Source: Alnus glutinosa (lineage: Eukaryota > Streptophyta > Magnoliopsida > Fagales > Betulaceae). Taken from it: 64,000 nucleotides of DNA. Made by a program: the position numbers and the translations under genes. Where the stretch lies: the NCBI RefSeq assembly GCF_958979055.1, contig NC_084887.1, positions 31,535,544-31,599,543 on the forward strand. Reading direction: 5' to 3'. This document shows positions 50,751 to 60,819 of this stretch, piece by piece; within the stretch, counting starts at the first letter, position 1, and every line of letters starts with the position of its first letter. The notes beneath the pieces are model-generated. The model worked only from the letters and a program-made list of their open reading frames with translations, ran no database searches and was not told the DNA's origin.

Positions 50751-50849
50751 TTTGAAAATCACATGCAGTTGAATTTTTACTCCCTGTGAACTTGGCATGC
50801 ATGTAGCATTTCTGCCCTCTTATTATTTGGGCAATGACTGGGTTGAGCA

Positions 50850-51063
50850 AATTCACGTGGCAACCCCCATGCTGTCGAGCAGGCGGACACGGAACTCGGA
50901 ATTTAAAATGTCTTGCTGTAATGCTGTCAAGATAATAACCTCACAGTCACAGCTAGGGGAGAAGATTTCCATTTTTAGTGTGTACAAGTTCAACAGAGTG
51001 TCAACTTTCCCAAATTCACGTGGTAACCCCCGGATGTGCGATCGATCTCTACTATATATATAA
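50850..51063 (+). promoter_or_regulatory. GST promoter: repeated G-box motif and TATA box
   Basis: CAAATTCACGTGGCAACCCCC (near 50848) and CAAATTCACGTGGTAACCCCC (near 51011) are almost identical copies of a motif with a CACGTG G-box core. A third related copy, GGCACGTGACAACCCCC, is near 49656. The TATA box CTATATATATAAG is at 51052-51063, about 95-105 bp upstream of the ATG, with a leader between. bHLH/MYB control would fit an anthocyanin-type GST but is inferred. Confidence 0.55.
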
Positions 51064-51157
51064 GAGGTTGGTTCTTCGCCAAAAGGCAATAGCTAGGCCA
51101 AGAACCAAAGAGCGATCAGTCGTTGAAACAACTTGCGTTTTAGGTGCGTGGTAGAAG

Positions 51158-53325
51158 ATGGTAGTCAAAGTGTATGGGACAGTGAGGGCAGCCTGCGTAC
51201 AGAGGGTGCTTGCTTGCCTTCTGGAGAAGGGGGTGGACTTTGATGTCGTTCACGTTGATCTTGACGCCGGAGAGCAAAAGCGACCTGAGTTCCTTGTCCG
51301 ACAGGTAATTAATTAATGGATTAAATTTATTGCTTTGGTTTCTATTATTCTCTCTCTCTATATATATATAACGGACTCACTGACGGAGATGTTTTCATTC
51401 TTTTGTACAGCCGTTTGGGCAAGTTCCGGCGATAGAGGATGGCAATCTCAAGCTTTATGGTAACGGGCGTATCATGATCACCTGACATAAATAAAAGTGT
51501 TTCTTAGAGTTATTAAACTGAAATTTTTTTTTAATCAATTTAAACTTTTAAGAGAAAGGTTACAAATCATATTTTTATTTCACAACTATTTCACAATATT
51601 GATCAAGTAGCAGTCTCGACCAACATTTGATTTTTCTTGTTAACAATGATTATCAAATGGTTGGTTGGGACTGCCACATTAGTATGGTGAAATAAAAATA
51701 TGATTTTTAGCATTACTTTACTTCTAATATAATTAATTATGAGTAATGCTACATACTATGCGTCTATTCTACTCTCATTCTACTAAATTTATGTGCTAGT
51801 ACACTGTCACATAATCTTAGCGGGATAGAGAGGCATAATATTTAGAATTACTCACTAGTGATTTAAAATTTGACTTTATATTATATTTTATAGAGTAATG
51901 CTATTTAACATATTCCTGTAAAACTATCATATAACAAGATGATGTGGTAGTAATTATTAATTAATTGGATTAGTACTTGTAAAAAAAAATCAAGTACTAA
52001 TCCAATAGTTGATTTTTACTACCATTTTGTCATCTAGTTGTATGACAGTTATACATGAGTCCACTAGATAAAATTACTCTATTTTCTATTCGAATAATAA
52101 TTCAATGCCACCTAAATATACAATTTTTCACCATTTTGCTTATGTGTCACCACCTTGTCTATGTGGCAAGGTGGTTCCCTACTACTTTTTGAGTTTTTTT
52201 ATTTTTTAAAAATAAATTAAGGTGAGGGACCACCTTGCCACATAGACAAGATGGTGAAAAGTTGTATATTTAAGTGGTAATGAATCATTACTTTTTCTAT
52301 TCAAATTTCATACAGATTAAATGGTACTAAATTTAAAAAAGAAATAAAAAAAAAAATCGTTTCTCAATATAGTTAACCCTATTTAATGAGAGGCTTGTAC
52401 TCCGGTGACACATATCATCCCATTTGCAAACATGATTATTATTAGAGAAATATGAATCTTGAGGTTTAGATCTTTTCCTAGATATCAGAATCTTGTAAAA
52501 TAAATTTTCCATAAATAAATATTAAAGAATTTTCTAATTTTTAAAATAAAATTTTAACTTGAAATGACTGGTAAATTATCATAGAGCAAAATGTAGTTAA
52601 CACTTAACAAAGAACAAATTTTTTCTCCAAACTCAGTCGAGAAATTAATAATATTTTAAATCGCATATATTTCTCATATGCATTTTAAACACATATCACT
52701 TAATAAACCGAGTTGGAGAAAAAATTTCTAACTATTTTGAAAAAAAAAAAAAAAATGTCCCTAGACAAAAGGACATCTTCGATCAATATCCAAGCTTCAG
52801 TGGTAATTAATTATTATTATTGTTGTTGTTGTTATTTTATGATAATTATCATCGTTGTGCTTTTTTTTTTCTTCAGAGTCTAGGGCAATTATAAGGTATT
52901 ATGCAGCAAAGTACGCGGACCACGGTCCCAATCTATTGGGAAGTGGTCTAGAAGAGAGAGCTATGGTGGATCAATGGCTGGAAGTGGAAGCACACAACTT
53001 CAACGACTTGATTTACACTCTGGTACTTCAGCTTGTGATCCTGCCGCAGATGGGAGAGCCCGGGGACTTGGCGTTGGCTCGCTCCTGTGAGAAAAAGCTA
53101 GAGAAGGTGCTGGACGTATACGAGCAAAGGTTGTCAAAGAGCAGCTATCTTGCCGGAGAGACTTTCAGTTTGGCTGATCTCAGCCATCTTCCGGGCATTA
53201 GATATCTTATGAATGAAGCTAAAATGGGGCACTTGGTGACAGAGAGGAAGAATGTGAACGCATGGTGGGAGGATATCTCCAACCGTCCTGCCTGGAAGAA
53301 GTTGATGAAGCTTGCTGGTCACTAG
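51158..53325 (+). CDS. Phi-class glutathione S-transferase, GSTF11/GSTF12 (TT19)-like
   Basis: Cytosolic GST fold protein. GSTF12 (TT19) members bind anthocyanins/proanthocyanidin precursors for delivery to the vacuole; GSTF11 is linked to glucosinolate metabolism. Three exons, 51158-51304, 51411-51459, 52877-53325, give 214 residues, the normal length. The N-terminal thioredoxin-like domain has MVVKVYGTVRAACVQRVLAC and QPFGQVPAIEDGNLKLYESRA (glutathione-site VPAIEDG..ESRA). The all-helical C-terminal domain has FSLADLSHLPGIRYLM and ends NRPAWKKLMKLAGH. The catalytic Ser of ordinary phi GSTs is absent (AAC), as in GSTF11/12, suggesting a ligandin role. The nearly invariant Pro after AAC is Val here (AACVQR), which is unusual. 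Intron 2 (51460-52876) is filled with foldback elements. Orthology to F11 versus F12 is undecided. Confidence 0.88.
51557..51716. mobile_element. Foldback MITE 1 in GST intron 2
   Basis: The left arm ACAAATCATATTTTTATTTC and right arm GAAATAAAAATATGATTTTT are inverted repeats, with inner pairing of AGCAGTCTCGACCAACATTT and AATGGTTGGTTGGGACTGC. No coding sequence. Confidence 0.65.
51741..51853. mobile_element. Small MITE-like element 2 in GST intron 2
   Basis: GAGTAATGCTACATACTATG on the left and CATAATATTTAGAATTACTC on the right form an imperfect inverted pair. The AGTAATGCTA end is shared with the next element, suggesting related ends. Confidence 0.45.
51892..52080. mobile_element. Foldback MITE 3 in GST intron 2
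   Basis: The ends AGAGTAAT and ATTACTCT are perfect inverted repeats. The centre is a strong palindrome, GGATTAGTACTTG..CAAGTACTAATCC (about 51963-51999), around an A-run. Flanking pairs such as GATGATGTGGTAGTAA / TTACTACCATTTTGTCATC extend the fold. Confidence 0.65.
52094..52292. mobile_element. Foldback MITE 4 in GST intron 2, copy B of the 48224 family
   Basis: The left arm CCACCTAAATATACAATTTT..CACCACCTTG and right arm GATGGTGAAAAGTTGTATAT..AGTGGTAATGAATCATT are inverted repeats, and the internal CCACCTTGCCACATAGACAAG is also present inverted. It shares ends and interior with 48224-48370. TTTTCTATTC(G/A)AA lies just outside both ends (about 52082-52094 and 52291-52304), a possible long target duplication. 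Confidence 0.7.
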
Positions 53326-53504
53326 CTAGCTAGTCATATATCTATTGTATCACTTTTATTCTGCTTTTACGTACCTGTTAAACTTGTGTAAGACTTATCT
53401 CAATTGTGCTGCTTTTTCTTTCATCTTAATTTGTTTTTTCTGTTCGATGTGTGTGAATAACTTTGTGGAAACTTCTTTACTAATAGAACAAGAATAAAAA
53501 ATTA

Positions 53505-53506
<2 letters not shown>

Positions 53507-53592
<86 letters not shown>
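53507..53592. repeat. TA microsatellite downstream of GST
   Basis: About 85 bp of (TA)n starting 180 bp after the GST stop codon, just past a possible AATAAA signal at about 53493. Confidence 0.9.
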
Positions 53593-53596
<4 letters not shown>

Positions 53597-55111
53597 CATA
53601 AAAAATAAACATACATTACTCTTTTTAAGTAGGGTTTTTTTTTTTTTTTTTTGCGCAAGAAACTTCATGGATCCAACTTCCTATTAAATAAAAGGGTTAA
53701 ATCCCCTTTTGGTACATGTGATTTGCGCTTTTATCAATAAACAATTGCCTTGGTTTTAAAAATTACCGAAAGTGATACTTGCAACTTTTCGATTATTTGT
53801 ATTAGTCATTTCATTTATATTCTATCCAAAAAATTAACGGTCCGCTACGTTACAATTAACCTATCAACGTTTACCATGTGACTCCTATACCACGTCAGCA
53901 TTAATTTTTTTTTTTAAAAAAAAGTATCGTTTGGGTGTGAGATAACTATTTTCTCTCTCTCTCATTAATTTTTATTTTTGGCCTAGTAGGAGGTGTTATG
54001 CAAAACTGTTGGCTAATGCACAAGCTAGCTAGAGAAGAAAAAGGCAATGACTTTTGGCAACTTTTCTTTAGTGTGATTGAAACTTGTGTTATGTTTGATA
54101 TGCGAAATGATTATTATGTTATAAAAAAATAAAATAAAAAAGGAATAATTTTTATTTGGAATAGAAGATTGTAGAATAGAATAGCCTTGTTGTTATAGTA
54201 TATGATAATCATCTAACACTTGAAATAGTCATTCTCATTGTTCATGAGGGAATGACTATTCACAGAATAGTCATTCCCTCATAGGGAAGGAGAATGGCTA
54301 TTCCAAGGTTATTTCATTATACACTTTTTTATTTTTAATAATAAAAAGAAAACTATTCATTTTTCTAATGGAATAGAAACTTAACATTAATATTAAAAAT
54401 ATACCAACTCAATTTATTGAATTCTATATAATTGTAGAACCGAGTTTTAGCACTTGTATAATTGTAGAATTATAATTGTATAATTGTATAATTTGTTTTT
54501 TTTTTCAATATTTATTTGATAATGAAGAGAAAGTTTGATCACACAGCTAACAATAGGATTATATTGTAAATATATTAATTAAATGGTTAAATTTATTATT
54601 TTCTATTGGCTTAAACTTTCGAAATAAATTGTGATTTAACATGATATCAGAATAAAAGTTATAGCTTCAAACCCTGTCTATGTTAATCTCCTCTCATTTT
54701 AATTAAATATTTCACATGTTAGGCCTCATGTATGTCAATGAAGATCGAGTTTGAACCTACAAACTGAGACAAATGTTTTAGCTTAAAACATCTTCCAAGA
54801 AAGGGATTGGTGAAATTCACAGTTCGCTTTCTATTCCTTTTATATATATATATCCTCCAATTTATTGTTATTTCCATCGTGCTTTATGGGATTGTAAATA
54901 CGCTTGAACTCAAAAGAAACCTATCTTATGTTTTTTGTCCTCCATATCTCAAGATCTTTATAAATATCATATCAAATGATATAGGCCAAAGCATATATAT
55001 CCAATATGATCCAAAGACATAAATCATAATGTATATTCAATTTATGTAACTCTATTAACCATTTGAGGTTGTACTCTTATGTCTTACAATGACAAACAAA
55101 ACAAGCGTGGT
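53593..55111. other. Spacer between GST and the large LINE, with a strong hairpin
   Basis: No gene. 54245-54283 is a perfect inverted repeat (ATGAGGGAATGACTATT / AATAGTCATTCCCTCAT, 17-bp arms, short loop) inside a wider AATAG..CTATT foldback (about 54165-54335) that is probably a MITE. 54580-54790 is a copy of the dispersed TTAAATGGTTAAATTTATT..TTTCACATGTTAGGCC repeat. Confidence 0.5.
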
Positions 55112-55246
55112 GATAACTAACACTAGTGGCCCTGGGGGGTTTGGCTTAGGGCGGACGATTTACGTTTCAGGAAGGAGGGCTCTTCGTCATTCCGACAGTC
55201 AGACCATTATCCAGAGAAGCAGGTATGGGCGGGACAGGAACCAAGG

Positions 55247-56107
55247 GTGCTGGAAGGCATTATTCCAGCTGAGTCCAAGTCTCACTGGAACACAGATACT
55301 ACGGATGATAGAGGGAGGTTTAGAAGTCCGGGTGGATCGGCTGCGAAGCAGGCCGGAGGCGAGAGTCGCAGTGAAGGACCAGATGGAAGTGCTCCGGACG
55401 GACCAGTGGGAAAGATGGACGTACAGTGTACGACTGACAACATGGAAAGTGATGAAAATATGGGCGGGACAAGTGGCATTAATGAGAAGGATTCAGTGGA
55501 AGATTTGGAAGGAGAAAATGTGGAGGTTAGCAGAATAGAAGGAGGAAATCAGAGAGGGAAACCTAAGACTAAAGCTGGCATAGGGGTTAATAACCAGAAT
55601 GACATGGAAGTCCGCGAGAGCTCTAAGGAGCACGGTTGTATTGAGCCAAGTGCTGAAGCTAGACTTGACAGAAGGGGAGCCACGTTGACTAATGAAAAGG
55701 TGACTACAGATGTCCAGGAGGCGGGAAAGAAGTTTTGTAACACCAAGGTGGCAGCGAATAGTCATGGGCCCCAGCAGGAGATAATGTGTACAGAAAATGG
55801 AACCTGTCTCAGGGTACCAGGCCTTCCGAATCCTAAGTACGATCATTACGTGGACCAGGCAAAATCTCAGGAGTCAACGGAGGAGCTCCTGAGGCCCACG
55901 AGCAAGGCCCGAAAGTGGAAGAGGAAGAACAGGGAGACTACTAACGATATCACTGGCGAAACTGATCGTAAGAGGAAGCTTGAAGACGTGGAGTGGAGTC
56001 ATGCAGAAAACCAGGAGCTCTGCCCAAAGAAGAGCCATTCAGGAGGTGAGTTTCTGTTCCATATGGAAGAGGCAGTGGCTGGAGCTCAGCCCCGCCTGTC
56101 GCCATGA
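55247..56107 (+). pseudogene. LINE ORF1 (gag-like), C-terminal part
   Basis: 286 open codons ending 4 bases into the ORF2 start. Composition is hydrophilic, rich in E, K, R and G (for example RPTSKARKWKRKNRETTND), as in the low-complexity C-terminal half of plant LINE ORF1. The N-terminal RNA-binding and CCHC part is missing; upstream sequence reads in other frames, consistent with truncation at 55128. The ATG used here is probably internal. Confidence 0.65.
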
Positions 56108-59100
56108 GTCTCTTGAGTTGGAACTGCCGGGGGCTTGGGAACCCCCGGACAGTTCGTGTGCTTCACCATTTGGTGAAAGAGAAGAAACCCGATATTGTGT
56201 TCCTTATTGAAACTTTGTGTAGAAGTAGTACTATGGAGAAAGTTAGATGTAAATTGGGCTTTAAAGGGCTCTTTGTGGTTAATCCGGTTGGGAGAAGTGG
56301 GGGCTTAGCTCTATTATGGTCTGAGAATCTTTCGGTGGAGATCTTTAACTATTCTCGACAGCACATTAATGCCATCATCAGTGATGAGGATGGAAGGCCA
56401 GATTGGAAGTTCACTGGTTTCTACAGTTTCCCCAATGCGGCTAGAAGATGGGAATCTTGGGAACTCTTGAGATTTCTCAAGTCTTTTCAGCCTTCTGCCT
56501 GGTTGTGCGCAGGGGATTTTAACGAAATCCTTGATCAATCGGAGAAGCAGGGGGCAGTGCTAAGGCGTAGTTCTCAAATCGATCAGTTCAGGAGGGCGCT
56601 CGAAGATTGTGAGCTGAGTGATCTTGGCTTCTCTGGACCATGATATACTTGGTGTAATAACAGGAGAGATGATAATTTTATCCTGGAAAGACTTGACAGA
56701 GCAGTTGCTAATATGGAATGGTGCTCCAGATTCAATTTTGTAAGGGTACAAGTCTTAGAAGCCATTTGCTCGGACCACAATCCGATCCTTATTTTGTTCA
56801 AGGACGAACCCTATGAGATTAGGCCCTCACGCAGGGCGTTCAAGTTCGAAGCCAAATGGCAGCTGGATCCTGAATGCAATGATATTTCTAAGGCTGCTTG
56901 GGAGCAGGAGACATTGGAGTCTAACAAGCTGAAGGATGTTCAGGTCCGCCTCTCAGCCTGCCAAAGAGACCTTGCTCGATGGAGTAGCGATAAATTTGGA
57001 AGAGACGCAGATTTGCTGAAACAGAAGAGTAGGAGACTCTTGGAACTGCAAGGATCCAATAACCCGAGCCTTATTGAGGAGATCAACCAGGTCCAAAAGG
57101 ACATTGACCAGATTTTGGAAAGGGAGGACATTAAATGGAAGCAGAGGGCCAAGCAGAATTGGTATAACAATGGAGACAGGAATACTAAATTCTTCCACGC
57201 CTGGGCAAACCATAGGAGAAAGATAAATACCATACGGTCTATCTCGGATGACCAGGGGAGAATGTGGAGGAGACGTCAGGATATTGGCAGAATCTTTGTT
57301 AATTACTTTGAGGACATCTTCTCCTCTAGTAGTGATACCGATGCTGATCTCTCTCAATGCTTGGAAAATATGGAGCACCTTGTCTCGGATGAGATGAACG
57401 CATCCCTTTTAAGGCCCTTCATAGCAGAGGAGGTGGGCTTAGCTCTTTCTCAAATGCATCCGCTGAAATCTCTGGGTCCGGATGGCTTCTCCGCGGGGTT
57501 CTTTCAAAAGGCGTGGTGTTTTGTGGGGGAGAAGGTCTCAGAGGCAGTGCTGTCCTTTCTTAATGGTGGTCCTTTTGATCCTTCGATCAATGCTACCAAT
57601 ATTTGCCTCATTCCAAAGAATTCTGCTCCGGAATCGGTTAAGGATTATAGGCCTATTAGCCTATGTAACGTGGTCTATAAACTGATTTCCAAAGTGCTTG
57701 CTAACAGAATGAAACTTGTCCTGCCGCAGATCATTTCTCCGGAGCAAAGTGCGTTTATCCCGGGCCGATTGATTACTGACAACATTATCGTAGCCTTCGA
57801 GACTCTCCATACCATGGCGTCTCGGCTAAAGGGTAGGAATGGGTGTATGGCTATCAAGCTCGATATGAGCAAGGCGTACGATCGGTTAGAATGGGGGTTT
57901 TTGGAGGCTGTGATGAGGAGGCTCGGTTTTGCCGAGAGATGGGTCCATTTGATCATGACTTGCGTCCGAACGGTATCCTATACGGTCCTTATTAATGGCC
58001 TACCCCACGGCCATATTGTTCCCTCCAGGGGTATACGCCAGGGAGACCCCCTTTCCCCCTTCCTGTTTATTTTGTGTGTTGAAGCCTTGAGTAGAATGCT
58101 GGACCAAGCGGCAGGGATGGGGAAGATTTCCGGGGTTCCTATTCGTAGGGGTGGGATAAGAGTCAATCATCTCCTCTTTGCCGACGATAGTATATTATTC
58201 GGGAAAGCTAACTTAGACGAATGGAGGCAAATGAAGAATATCTTGGAAGTCTATGAGAGGGCCTCGGGTCAAAAAGTAAACTTGGAGAAAACTTCTATTT
58301 ATTTCAGTAATAACACAAAGGAGGAGGAGAGGACTTCCATCTTGCAGGAAACAGGTTTAATTCCTACCCAATGCTATGAATCCTATTTGGGATTACCGAC
58401 TTTTGTTGGGCGATCCAAAATTGCGACATTCAATTATATCAAAAGTCGCATTTGGAATCGGATGAATGGATGGAAGGAGAAATTCCTTTCCCATGCGGGC
58501 AAGGAGGTTCTGATTAAGGCGGTTCTTCAAGCCATTCCAACCTACACTATGAGCGTTTTCAGACTTCCTATCTCACTTTGCCGTGATATTAATAGGCTCT
58601 TGAGCAAATTATGGTGGGGGCATATGGAGAAGGTCGATCGGATGGTCTGGATGGCGTGGAAAGGTCTAGGGAGGAGCAAAAGCTCAGGAGGTCTGGGTTT
58701 CCGGGATCTGGAGAGTTTTAATCTAGCCTTGCTTGCTAAACAAGGGTGGCGTATAATCCAGAATCCCAGTTATCCAGAATCCCAGTTCTCTAGCTGCTAG
58801 GGTGCTAAAGGAAAAGTATTTTCCTGAAGGATCGTTGTTTGAGGCTTCCCTGGGCTACAGACCTTCCTATTTATGGCGTAGTATCTGGATGGCTAAACCC
58901 CTCTTACAGGAAGGAGTAATTTGGAAGGTTGGAGATGGTACCAAAATCAACATATGGGGAGACCGGTGGATTTTCTCTCCCCACCTAAACTCTATTCAAT
59001 CTCCTATTCGATTTTTGAATAAGGATGCAAAAGTAGCGGAAATTATTGACCAGAATAGTAGATGGTGGAATATACCTCTGATTGAGCAGATTTTCCCTGC

Positions 59101-60250
59101 CGAGACTGCTGAGAAGATATGCAGCTTGGCCATCAGTCCAGGCACTGTGCAAGATAGGATGATTTGGGCTTACACGGCGAACGGCATATTCACTGTCCGA
59201 AGCGCGTACCACCTGGAATTGGACAGAAAAGCCAGGCATCAGGGGTGTAGTTCTCGGGGGCCTCATCAAAGCCCTATTTGGAAGATCATATGGAAATTAA
59301 GGGTGCCGCGGGTTATTCATCTTTTTCTTTGGAGAGCTTGCAACAATATTCTCCCTACGAAAGAAAATCTACATAGAAGGAAAATTGTTACTGACCCGCT
59401 CTGCCCTCTCTGTGGCCGAGAAGTGGAATCCGCTGCACATTCTTTGTGGAATTGCGATGCGGCTCGTGCGGTATGGTCTGAAGCCTCCCGAGTTATCCAA
59501 AAGTGCGCCATTAATGATTCTGATTTTCTCCGTATTTTTTGTGAACTGTATGAGAGGCTGGAGATTGAGGATCTTGAGCTAGCAGCCATTATTGCCCAGA
59601 GATTATGGCACCGAAGGAATCAATGGGTTTTTGAGAATAAATTCATGCCCCCCAAATGTTTGCTGGATGGGGCAGAGGACTCGCTGAAGAAATTTAAAGA
59701 GATCCAGGCCCTCCCTTCTATCTCCGGGAGCCGAGCTCCTGCTCCCAGTGCTTCCTGGAACCCTCCCAGCGTGGACACCGTCAAGATCAACTGGGATGCG
59801 GCCATCGACAAACGGAAGAACTTGATGGGGGTGGGTATCATTGTCCGCAACAATTTTGGGGCTGTTTTAGCGACTCAATGTGCGGTCCAGAAATTCATCT
59901 TCGATCCGTCGGTTGCTGAGGCGATTGGTGCTAAATTGGGTGCGGATCTTGGCCGTTTTCTGGGTCTCTTCTCCATCGTTTTGGAGGGTGACGCGAGTGA
60001 GGTGGTTTCAGCTCTCAACCGGGAGGAGGAAGGTTTTAGTAGAATGGGTAGTATTATTGCTGAGGCCAGGAAGGTTCTTAGGGAGTTTTCTGTGTGGAAA
60101 GTGGCGTCAGTAAGGAGAGGCTGCAATAATGCTGCCCACCAACTTGCTAAGTTAGCTGTCAGACAGAATTTAAGTCAAATTTGGATGTATTCGTATCCTT
60201 CATGTATTTCAGAGATTGTGTTGGCGGAGAGACCTTTGTCTCCTGATTAA
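56104..60250 (+). pseudogene. LINE ORF2 (endonuclease-RT-zf-RVT-RNase H), inactivated
   Basis: In the intact family, ORF2 nicks the target and reverse-transcribes the element RNA. The endonuclease region starts MSLLSWNCRGLGNPRTV and has CAGDFNEIL and [10 protein letters not shown] (about 57470-58260) has [42 protein letters not shown] and the FADD active box. zf-RVT (about 59280-59480) has RVIHLFLWRACNNILPT and CPLCGREVESAAHSLWNCD. RNase H (about 59780-60170) has INWDAAID, LEGDASEVV and NNAAHQLAKLA. Lesions: a TGA at 56641-56643 where this family normally has Trp, and a tandem 16-bp duplication (58756-58771 = 58772-58787) that shifts the frame, giving a stop at 58798-58800. The remainder (58802-60250) is open in the shifted frame. 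Confidence 0.9.
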
Positions 60251-60378
60251 TGAGAATACAAGCACCTTTCAAAAAAAAAAAAAGATAACTAACACTAGTA
60301 GAGTTTCATCTTTCGGCCTGGCTGGTTGCTACACGGCCTTTCCTTTGAACTCCTCTTTTGATTGTCTGTCTTAAAGGC

Positions 60379-60810
60379 AATTTTAATGTGGCAATTTGAA
60401 GCTCTTTTGTTGTGGCAGATGCTGTTATTAGTGATTCTTTAGACAATATTGTTTTGGCAGCTACGCATAAGCTCCCATTCATTGATGTTCTTCAAGGTGA
60501 GGCGTTTGTTGCTCTTCTTACCACTAGGTTGGCTGTCTCTTACGGTTGTGTCAATTTCTTACTTGAGAGGGATGCGCTTCTGGTTATTTTAGTCGTAAAT
60601 AATCCCTTCTTCTTCTTCTTATTTTTTTTTCCCCCTTGGTCTTTTGTTAGTAATGTATCTAACATTAGCTTAGAGTTATCATCTTTTTAAAGTTGGTATG
60701 CTTTGAAAGTCTTTAAATGTGCCACTTCCCAACTTGTCATTGAAAGTATTTCTGTAGAATCTCTCGTTATCTCTTCCATTCGAATAAAGAGTGGAAATGA
60801 TAATTCTTTA
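60379..60810 (+). pseudogene. Degenerate LINE RNase H domain fragment
   Basis: AVISDSLDNIVLAATHKLP and GEAFVALLTTRLAVSYGC..ERDALLVI..VNNP match the RNase H-like (RVT_3) fold ending plant LINE ORF2s (pattern ..VLAAS.KLP..GEA.AALLA.QLA..GC..EGDALLVI..INNP). Similarity continues weakly with NISLELSS and WYALKVFKCA beyond a poly-T interruption and in-frame stops. It is clearly older and different from the adjacent intact LINE, whose insertion point is 80 bp upstream. Confidence 0.6.
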
Positions 60811-60819
60811 TAGCCATTT

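Larger units (their letters stand above)
55128..60283 (+). mobile_element. 5.2-kb LINE (L1-type non-LTR retrotransposon), poly-A tail and 16-bp target duplication
   Basis: The target GATAACTAACACTAGT occurs at 55112-55127 and again at 60284-60299, directly after a 13-base poly-A tail (60271-60283). The element contains the end of ORF1 (to 56107) overlapping the start of ORF2 (56104) by the usual few bases, and ORF2 with endonuclease, RT, zinc-finger and RNase H regions to 60250. Element start at 55128 falls within ORF1, so it is 5'-truncated. Two lesions break ORF2 (see that entry). The strong target duplication indicates a fairly young insertion. Confidence 0.93.

Noticed and set aside
53507..53592. 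TA tracts considered as a centromeric or replication element
   Set aside because: Simple microsatellites of a kind seen at several places in the window; no further structure.
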